Both the position numbers and the translations under genes were made by a program. DNA of 64,000 nt. Source: Austropuccinia psidii (lineage: Eukaryota; Basidiomycota; Pucciniomycetes; Pucciniales; Sphaerophragmiaceae). Every line of letters begins with the position of its first letter. Position 1 is the first letter of the stretch. A model generated the notes under the pieces. The model did not search any database. It was given only the letters and a program-made list of their open reading frames with translations, and had not been told where the DNA came from. This document shows, piece by piece, positions 56,393 through 64,000 of this stretch. The stretch lies in assembly GCA_023105745.1 (NCBI GenBank), contig JALGQZ010000011.1:34284594-34348593 (forward strand), given 5' to 3'.

Positions 56393-58197
56393 TGTAATAT
56401 TTTTCTATGAAACTCTTGATAACATTACTCTTAATAAATAGTACTGTTACTGTGCTTATGAAATATAATAAAATAATTTCTTATGACCACAAATAAATAA
56501 TTTAGTGCTTTATTATTCATTTTACTTGTTATAGGCTACTAGTTATTACAATATTAAGCAGTAATTTTCTACCAGAATCAATTACAAGCAGTGGGGATAA
56601 TAAACCTCCTGTATCAAAATAATATCAAATGATTTCAATTGAAGAATATCTTTTTCAAGAGTAATTATAATTATAATTGTGTAGGAAAACTCCAAAATAT
56701 ATAATGACTTTAATATTCAAGACAAAACACTCACTAATACTCCCAAAATACCTTTAAAAGTACTGGAATGGTGATTTGAAAGATGATTTTTGGTTTTAAA
56801 AGATCAAAAATTGATTTATAATGGAAATACAAAAATAGAAAAGTTAGACACTATTTAAGATAACATATTTATTTTGATTTAATTTTTTTTGTATTTCTTA
56901 TTCAAGAATTAAAATGCTTAAGAAAAGATTTAAATAATACTTACTTGCTTCTACTCATAATATAATTGAATAATAAGATGATAATGTGGAAAGAAGTAAG
57001 AGGATCCCCCCTTGAAGTAAACAAAAGCTCACAAAGGCACTTCATTAAGAATTGCAAAACAGTTATACTCTTTTTATTATTGATAACGTCACTTGTTGTC
57101 ATGTAATATTATCATAATTACTTAATTAAGTCATTTTACATGACTACCAACCCAATTCTTGTTAAAAAATAAAGGATTAACAACTTTGAATCTTCTTTTA
57201 TTTCAAATTGATAATACCTTCCTGAAATTTATTAATTTTATTGGAAATTAGATAAAAGGTTCTATTATCTGTGAATTTTTCAAGATTTAGTGTTTCAGGT
57301 GGAATCATCAAAAATGGACTGAAAGCCAAACTTTTAATTTGAATTATGAAGTCTCAAATTTTTGGTTTTTTTATTTATTTTCACTTCCTCAATGATTCCT
57401 GAAATATTTGGAAGGATTCTATAAGAATTGTATTTTTAATGAATATTTGAAGTTTTCACCTCATTTCTACATAGAAAAGTAAATATCGTAGTAATAGCTG
57501 GTTGCCATGAGGTAAATTCATTGATACCAGTACCAAAATGGTTTCAATTCCTATTTTTGGGTTTTTTCATGCAAAACAATCAATAATGGACATGGTTACA
57601 GGAGTCAGAGTTACTCACTACCTCCTTGTAACATCAAAATAGCAGCTTATTTGCTATTTTTGTCATTATTTAATGGGACTTGAACCTTATAACCAAGTTA
57701 CCAAAAGTTTCTGTCAGACCAATTTGAAAGATTTTACTCATATATTCAATCTTTGGATCTGAGAACACTTCAGAGGCCTCTGAAGTTGGGTACCCTGGCT
57801 CTGTTTAATGTATTTTTTACTTTGTTCCCCTCTCCTATTTTCATGTCAAAAAATAGTAATTCAGGGTTAAATACTGATATCCACTATGGGTCTATCAAAC
57901 CTTTATGTAATAATACAGCAATATTAAGTACCACAAACATTCATAACACTACTCTAAGTGTATATGTAATAAGGTGTTTCTCACATTGCCATTATTTTGG
58001 CCTGAAAATGAGAAAAACTAGAATTTATCCAATTATTTTATATTGTATTTATCATTTAGTGTTGAAGTACATTCCATATTACCACCTCATAGAGTTCATT
58101 AAAGCTTATCTACCCTATGGTTTTGACCTAGGTTAATGTTTTTGTAGAGTCTAAATCTGGACTTAAATCCATGTATCTACTTTTAAACAATCAATTT
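56393..58197 (-). repeat. Putative 5' LTR of element F and unassigned sequence
   Basis: Starts TGTAATATTTTTCTATGAAAC, similar in layout to TGTAAGGTTTGACTATGAAAC of D, and stays AT-rich. Beyond about 57700 similarity to an LTR is no longer visible; a 127-codon ORF at 57753-58136 has no support and is taken as chance. Confidence 0.45.
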
Positions 58198-58283
58198 AGG
58201 GGGTTGGTAAACACATGTAAGCTTTTAGTAGAAACACATAAGCCCTTATGCGTTTTTACCAATTTATGGTAAAAACACGTAAG
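58198..58283. repeat. Cluster of inverted GGTAAAAACACGTAAG-type repeats
   Basis: CTTATGCGTTTTTACC (58245-58260) and GGTAAAAACACGTAAG (58268-58283) form a 16-bp hairpin with 14 matches and a 7-base loop. Two further variants lie just left (GGTAAACACATGTAAGC at 58206 and TAGTAGAAACACATAAGC). The pattern resembles the subterminal repeats of a DNA transposon. Confidence 0.6.
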
Positions 58284-58848
58284 TGACCTCATGTTTCAAA
58301 AAAAATTCCTCAGGCTCAGTTTTCAGGATTTTTTTGATTTTTTTTGCCATATTTTTCCCGCCTTGGCATGTCAATAAGCAAAAATTTTTTCAAAATTTTT
58401 TTTTTGCCAAATTTCACCAATTTGGCCAATATGCCAAAATGGCATATTTTTTCAAAAATTCATTTAAAATCTTCCCACTTATGAATTTCCTTCATTTTTT
58501 TAAAAAATGAAGGGTTCAGCATGAAGAATAAAGCATCAGAATACCATAATTTTGGGAATTAACTTCCCACTTATGAATTTCCTTAATTTTTTTTTTAAAA
58601 TTAAAGGGTTCAATCTGGACAATAATGAACCAGAAGCTCATGAATAGGGAAAAATGTTTTGGTGGGACAACAAGTGAAGGCGCAATGAGTGTTTTTTTTC
58701 AACTGTTTTTTTTCTTGTGTGTAATAGGACTATTTTCAAGTACAAAGGTTCCACATGTTTGATAAAAAAGGAGACTGAGGTGGGATTTAAGCAATAAATA
58801 TGACTTAGGAGGGGGGTAATTGGTATAAATTGTATATACAAAAATCAT
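58284..58848. repeat. Low-complexity region with a 92-bp duplication
   Basis: CTTCCCACTTATGAATTTCC starts at 58471 and again at 58563. Each copy is followed by a T-run palindrome (CCTTCATTTTTT/AAAAAATGAAGG at 58489-58513; CCTTAATTTT/AAAATTAAAGG in the second). The rest is T-rich without a credible gene. Confidence 0.7.
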
Positions 58849-59480
58849 TCAATCAGAATCAACCTCCAAAATAATGGGTTTTTTCGGAGAGGGGGGAGGA
58901 AGATTGGAAAAATACAACATTCTGTGTTTCTTAAATTTATCAGCCCACCCCAGGGCTTGTTTTTGGGCATGAATCTCCCGGTTCACAGTAATGGGGGGGA
59001 CTGGATAAACTTTAGAAATGATGTTGTCCAAAGGGAAAAAATGAGCACAACTATTCAAGAAGCAGATGAAAATGGGGGGATTATCATTTGGAGGACAGAA
59101 ATAAGGGAAAAAAGAAAAAGATTGGGCTGTGGAATAAAAGAAAACTGGTCTTTTATACTTATTTGCAATTGTATCCCCCATGTCAGGCATGGACATCCAC
59201 TTGCTTTTTGGAGCCTGGCCAACATCTTCCTACCATTCAATTCTTTCCAAATAAGAGGATACTGAGGGAATTAAGGTGTTCATGGCTTCATGAAGGTCTT
59301 GATTTTGGTGAATTTCTTCAGCCAAGTCATGTCTGACATCAGCCCATTGATCTTGAGTCTTGTAAATGAAGTGGGATACTGTTCTGTCGCCACAGTTCCC
59401 ATCACCCTGGACATTGAGTTTGCCAAATGGCTTTGGTAATGCTGTTTTTCCAAAAGAAAAAACAATGGTTTGGGTTGGGG
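58849..59480 (-). pseudogene. OTU-type cysteine protease, 5' end cut by element G
   Basis: One frame from the LTR junction at 59480 to a TGA at 58849 has a single TAG (after YLERIEW, near 59235). It reads LNVQGDGNCGDRTVSHFIY, the D-G-N-C catalytic loop of OTU proteases, then QDQWADVRHDLAEEI, WMSMPDMGDTIANKYKRPV, NDNPPIFICFLNSCAHFFPL (candidate catalytic His in the C-A-H-F block), VYPVPPI and HAQKQALGWADKF, ending PPPSPKKPIILEVDSD. Order and spacing match the OTU-like domain of transposon-linked proteins in fungi and plants (from memory). OTU enzymes cleave ubiquitin or ubiquitin-like chains. The usual residue after DGNC is Gly or Leu with Phe/Tyr-Arg; here it is GDR. The N-terminus is missing. 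A DNA-transposon accessory gene is likelier than a host gene. Confidence 0.7.
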
Positions 59481-61506
59481 TGTGAGCCTTTGAGATATGA
59501 CCACATACCGAATAAGGTCACAAAAAAGACTCAGAATAATTATACCTTTAATATAATTATATTAAAATTACTTAGAACAATTATACATTAAGAATAATTA
59601 CTTAAATATACAAAAAATACCATAAATTGGTACAAAAATTGGTTTAACTTAAAAACCAATGAATCAACATGTAAAATAAATTATACCATTGGATTCTCCA
59701 TGGAAAAATACACATATACCATTTTTACGGCATATCTGTAAAGTCAATATTTAAGGAATTATAAGGTATAATACCTTATAAAAACCATAAAACCTTATTT
59801 ATCTCATAAACTAATGAAACAACATGTGAAATAAATTGTACCAGTGGATTCCCCATGAAGGTCCACATATAAAACAATTAATAAGCTAATTTCCAATGTT
59901 AATACTTAAGGAATTAACGTGAATATATGCACTTTTTTGGTCAAGGCATATATTCAAGGATCATAGCTAATATCTTCTAGACTATACATGATATAATGAT
60001 GAACCAAAAATAAAGTTACCACGTAATTACTGTAAGAACACAGATATGAACTTTATTTTACAAATTATAAACAAGGTTAAAACCTATGATGAAATATTGA
60101 TAAAAATCAACAGAGCTGTTGACCACTTTGTTGTGAAAGTGCTCCAAACTTAAAAAAAAGTATACATTTGGATTCTACTAGTTCATTCGTGAAGAATGAT
60201 GTAATTGTTATTATTAAATTCAGGGTATAACCCCCTGAAATCAAGGTTTGAAGTTTAAAATATTGAATTTCGACAGAAAAGATGAGTTACAACAAAAATC
60301 ATCAAAATTAGAGTTTTGATGATGTAATGAAAAGCTCTTGGAAGCATAATGAGGTTATGTCAGGCTATCAGAATTCACTCTCTGAATTGCTGTAGCGTGT
60401 AAATCTTAAAAGTTATTGAGGATCAAAGCTTGAGCTTAATTTGAGCAGTTATGATCACACACTGTAACCTTAATTTAAGTTTAACAGTCTTAAGAGTGAT
60501 AAAATTGGTGAATACTATTAGTTTATGATTAAAACTAATAAAATACACGAAATTTGGGGTTCTGCCAAGCCTCTGATGTCATCAACTTTAGATTTATAGT
60601 GATAACTCTAAATAATGGTGTAATAATGATGTAATATGGTTTGATAATGATGTAATCATCTCCAAACCCTAAAATATTGATCAATTCCAGTGGATATGAT
60701 CAGTACACGTCTACTAGAAGCCTGCTGGACTCTAGGAGGGAGGTATTTACTATATATAGAGCTCTTTTTACTCTATTTACCCCTCAGACGCATCAAAAAC
60801 ATTAAATCAATTAGATAAAAGGTAATTTCTTTATTCTTTATATATAAAAACTCTTATATCATGAAAGACCAAAGACCATCTTAATATTAATCACTATTTT
60901 TGTGTGATTATATCAATTCTTTAATTGTTTTTGTCATAAATCTCTCTATAAACTCATTTCCACGTAAAATCAAGAAATTTAGTAAATTTTCTTTATTTTT
61001 ATTGTAACTACAATTTGAAAAGGTTGTATTATTTTCTTTTGGCGTAAAATATCTCAAAATTATTATTTTAAGTGTTAAAAGTAGGTTATTTCATCTTATT
61101 ATAATAATTTCTCTCTTATTATTACTCTTAATAATTCTTAATTAATATAAATAGTATTTATATTAATATATAACTTTAATATTGGTAATATTATTGTTAT
61201 TAATTGTTTTTTATTTATAAAAAACAGTTTTTTACGCCTTTATTATTTGTTGATAACAATAATAAAGAGCTTTATAATATAATAATTATTTTATATTAAT
61301 ATATTATTTACAATATTATAATTTCATATAATATTAATTATATTATTATATTTATTTAATAATATAATATTTTTACGCCATAATAATAATATTTCTTTAG
61401 TATTATTATTATTTTAATCTTATTTATTTCAATTATAAGGACATTCAGAGTACAATAAGTAATAAATTAGTAATTTTTACTTATTGTTTCATAGTCAAAC
61501 CTTACA
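59481..61506 (+). repeat. 5' LTR of element G (2026 bp)
   Basis: Reverse complement of the D LTR with more substitutions. TATA region is CTATATATAG at 60750-60759, one change from the CTATAAATAG of D. Confidence 0.95.
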
Positions 61507-61508
61507 TT

Positions 61509-61527
61509 TGGAGGCCTGGCCGTGATA
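61509..61527 (+). other. Primer binding site of element G
   Basis: TGGAGGCCTGGCCGTGATA, two bases after the LTR; one change from D. Confidence 0.7.
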
Positions 61528-62009
61528 TTTACTTAAAAGACCTTTAAAAAAGATTCTATTTGGGTTTATCCAATAATAAATTATACTTATAATCATAAAA
61601 TTATATAATAATTTTATATTTTATTGATTTTAAGAGCTATTGAGGCATTTGGAAAGCAATTGTAATGTCTTACACGTGGTTTTTCACATCCTTAGACTTG
61701 CAAGAACTTTCTTTGAGTGACTCTAGTGATTAAAAAAGATAATTTATAAATTAAAAATAATTTTTATTATAATTTAATTTTATAAAGAATCATATTAATT
61801 TTTATTTTATTCCTTAAAAATAAAAAATATAAAAAATATTAAAAAATACTAAATACCAATAAAAAAGTTATTTTTATTCATTTTTATTCTTTTCTTTATT
61901 CATTTCAAGTTTTTAAAGATATAAAAGCAATTTCTACGTGGAAAATTGCCATATCTTTCCAAAAATAACACTTCTTATAAAAAGACTTATATTTATTTTT
62001 CTTTTTTAG
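61528..62009 (+). other. 5' untranslated region/intron of element G
   Basis: AT-rich; contains the conserved TTACACGTGGTTTTTCACAT patch near 61671 and ends with the acceptor CTTTTTTAG. Confidence 0.4.
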
Positions 62010-62159
62010 TGTTTGAAGATAACCCAATAGAAGACAACCAAGCTACCGTTGAGAGGCTGGTGGAAGAAACTTGTCAAAGTTCTCCAACACCAGTTATCAC
62101 CAAAAGAAAGAAAGCTAAGAAATTAGACTTTCCAGGACCCACCATTCAAGACTCTGAAG
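62010..62159 (+). CDS. Leader exon (element G)
   Basis: 150 nt between TTTTTTAG (62002-62009) and the donor GTGAGC at 62160. It encodes (x)FEDNPIEDNQATVERLVEE... KRKKAKKLDFPGPTIQDSEG, nearly identical to D. Phase 1 at the end. Confidence 0.6.
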
Positions 62160-62233
62160 GTGAGCACCTCTTTTTAAATTGCCATAAAAGAATTTTATTC
62201 TAAAATACTATTATTTTTTCTTATTCTTTAATT

Positions 62234-64000
62234 ATGACTACCAGAAGAGGTTCCCAATACTCCATCCAATCAGATGGAGCTGGACTCAGAGGTAGAAATG
62301 ATCCCTCAAAATGGAAAAGAAAGGGCAATATCCCCAGTGGAACAGAATCCACACAAGGAAGTGCCTTATCCCAAAGGCAAGTCCCAGAAATGCCCATGAT
62401 ATCTGAGCCTGAATTAGAACTAAGTATGAGTAACTCAAACAGGTGCAAATCACATTCAGAGGGCTCAAATAGACATCTACATGAGCCAGTACAAGCAGTA
62501 TTGCACAGTGTACTAGGACAAAGATTGGGAAATGTTGCCTCAAATACACCAAGGAGTGATGAACTCCTGGCACATCCTGAGAAAGTTCCTCAAAGAGGAG
62601 GAGATAGTGAAATACTCCAATGGATGGAATCCACTGTCATCCAAACCTCAAATCAAAAAAATCAAGGACTACCATGCCAAAAAGAGGGAGGCAACCAAGG
62701 AAGAAGCCCCAGTAGCTTCTACCAGCAAGCCCCAAGCCAACCCACTTCCCCAAGAAGGGAAGAAGAACAAGAAAAAGCATTGGAAGAAACCATATTCCCC
62801 AAGCTACAGAATCCCAAGAATCCAAAAGGATGCCATGGACAATGTTTTCAACATGGCCAGAACCTTGAGGGAATTCAAGGACAAGGAAGAGCAAAGAATG
62901 AGACAACCTCATTTACCAAAGAAATAACCTTGTCCAAAGATGTTGTAAATACTTTAACAGAAATTAAAAATAGTATATTACCTCTAAAAGAAATTAAAGA
63001 TAATTTATTATCACTACAAGAAATAAATAACAATTTATCTTCTTTAACAAAAATTGTTGTGCAAAACAAAAAAGAAATTGACAACATTAAGTTTATTGTT
63101 GAAAATAATAAACCAAAGAACTTAATTGACAATACTCAAAAATTAATACAAGGACAACAAGAATTGTATAAATACATAAAAGATATCAAAGACAAAACTT
63201 TGACAATCAATTATGATGTGAGTATTGACAATCTTACAGAAAAATTAAATAAATTAAGTATTTCTGTAGAAAAATTTGAAGAAAAGAATTCATCACACCA
63301 AAAATTACTTTTGGACCATGTGGAAAAAAGTGATGAAGCAAGAATGCATCTGAAAGATGATATTCACAGTGAAATAAGGCTTATTACTGAAAAAATGGAT
63401 AAAATTAATGAGGCTAATTTAAATATGCCAAAGTTATCAACTCCATTTTCTCATATAAGAAGCCCTGTTAAAACAAAAGAGGAATTGTCAAATCCTTTCA
63501 TAACAGACTTGAGTCACCAAGATAATAACCAAGTCTTAATGAAGGAAGCACCTCAATTGAAGGAATGGCCAACATTCACAGGAGAAGGTGAATATGACCA
63601 CATGTCATTTATTAAAACAATTGACATGTTACAAGAAGACTATGCCATACCAGATGAATTAATCACTGCAACATTACATTCATTGTTTGAGAAATCTGCA
63701 AAAAGATGGTATTATGGCATAAGACAAACAAATGGTAAAAAAACCTAGTCTTGGTGGAAACAAGAAATAATCACCAAGTGGGCAAATGATGCCTGGAGGT
63801 ATAAGATAGAAAATGCATTTGAAAACTCTTTCTTTGACCCAGAGAAAGACAAACCTTTAACTTGGTTCTTGAAACAAGTTGAAAGGCTTAATGCACTGTA
63901 CCCGGAAATGTCACAAAAGATGGTGCACATGAAAATACTTAAAAAATGTGGAGGGGAACTAGAACATGCCCTAAGAAGCAGATGTATAGAACCATGCTCC
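62234..64000 (+). pseudogene. Gag (start of Gag-Pol) of element G, one nonsense codon
   Basis: Starts at ATG 62234 (MTTRRGSQYSIQSDGAG), the start shared with C and, before its deletion, with D. N-terminal Gln/Ser-rich region, coiled coil and the beginning of the Gag domain ([14 protein letters not shown]... [12 protein letters not shown]) are intact. At 63746-63748 a TAG replaces the tryptophan codon of NTWSWW. After it the frame is open to the window end ([19 protein letters not shown]... [12 protein letters not shown]). Protease and Pol would lie outside. The copy is useful because it shows the undamaged N-terminus lacking in D. Confidence 0.92.
62443..62927 (+). CDS. Overlapping frame-B protein, exon 2 (element G)
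   Basis: Open +1 frame from the acceptor-like CAAACAG (AG at 62441-62442) to the stop at 62927, exactly 485 nt as in D. It contains [26 protein letters not shown] and [24 protein letters not shown]. The leader (62010-62159) plus this exon would give an unbroken protein of about 212 residues, even though gag of this copy carries a nonsense codon further on. Confidence 0.65.

Larger units (their letters stand above)
54842..58197 (-). mobile_element. Decayed Gypsy element F, outer end unresolved
   Basis: Gag remnants (54842-55871), a leader region, a primer binding site (56373-56390) and the beginning of a 5' LTR (TGTAATATTTTTC at 56393) are recognisable. The left side is cut by E2. No matching LTR end (CTCACA type with context) was found, so the right border is a guess placed before the inverted repeats at 58201. 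Confidence 0.6.
59481..64000 (+). mobile_element. Gypsy element G, plus strand, continues beyond window
   Basis: The D-family LTR in the opposite orientation (59481-61506, TGTGAGCC...CCTTACA), then the primer binding site, leader exon and gag up to the window end. The nonsense codon in gag (63746-63748) suggests it is inactive. It inserted into the OTU gene after TGGGG. Confidence 0.95.

Noticed and set aside
57753..58136. 127-codon plus-strand ORF in the F region
   Set aside because: Low-complexity, cysteine/phenylalanine-rich translation in AT-rich DNA with no match in related elements.
1..64000. tRNA or rRNA genes
   Set aside because: No cloverleaf with TTCRANNC T-loop and matching stems, nor any rRNA-like segment, was noticed by eye; a tRNA scan would settle it.

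Overview
The window is almost entirely a nest of LTR retrotransposons of the Ty3/Gypsy (chromovirus-like) type in an AT-rich eukaryotic genome. TATA boxes, GT-AG splice sites, chromodomain-ended Pol proteins and 2-kb LTRs point to a fungus. The Gag/Pol wording resembles what I remember from rust fungi (Pucciniales, for example the large, repeat-packed Austropuccinia genome), but that host assignment is recall and inference. No conventional host gene could be identified with confidence.

Layout. 431-9271: minus-strand element 1 with perfect 5-bp target duplication CCAAC; its Gag-protease and Pol ORFs are separated by a frameshift, its protease carries DPG instead of DTG, and its 3' LTR has lost about 1.2 kb. 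9272-11950: non-retroelement sequence with a weak promoter/exon candidate and palindromic GTACAGTAC clusters. About 12050-16757 plus 24690-27350: an older minus-strand element T (Gag with a zinc knuckle and retropepsin, no reverse transcriptase seen, two copies of an unrecognised 'LPY-LPG' protein domain, and a 90-bp hairpin repeat). T is split by element 2 (16758-24689, duplication TACTT), whose Gag half has been replaced by a second copy of T's own flanking sequence. 27355-51094: a truncated LTR (O) split by element C (27910-50676). C is decayed; its pol holds a solo LTR of another family (S, 32444-33880, duplication AAACT) and its gag holds the young, nearly intact element D (37199-47889, duplication AACTC, 1880-codon Gag-Pol). 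51095-54841: truncated element E2. 54842-about 58200: truncated element F, into which E2 inserted. 58849-59480: a broken OTU-type cysteine protease gene. 59481-64000: plus-strand element G, which cuts the OTU gene and runs off the window.

The most interesting signal is shared by all these Gypsy families. A short leader exon lies between the 5' LTR and gag, always preceded by AG|TG and always followed by a phase-1 splice donor. A second reading frame (here called frame B), shifted +1 relative to Gag, overlaps the first part of gag. Its protein sequence is conserved between families, and phase-1 acceptors at its start would fuse it in frame to the leader exon. This looks like a spliced accessory gene overlapping gag, comparable in logic to spliced retroviral accessory genes. 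I do not know of a description of it; the splice model is inference, while the frame conservation is visible in the sequence.
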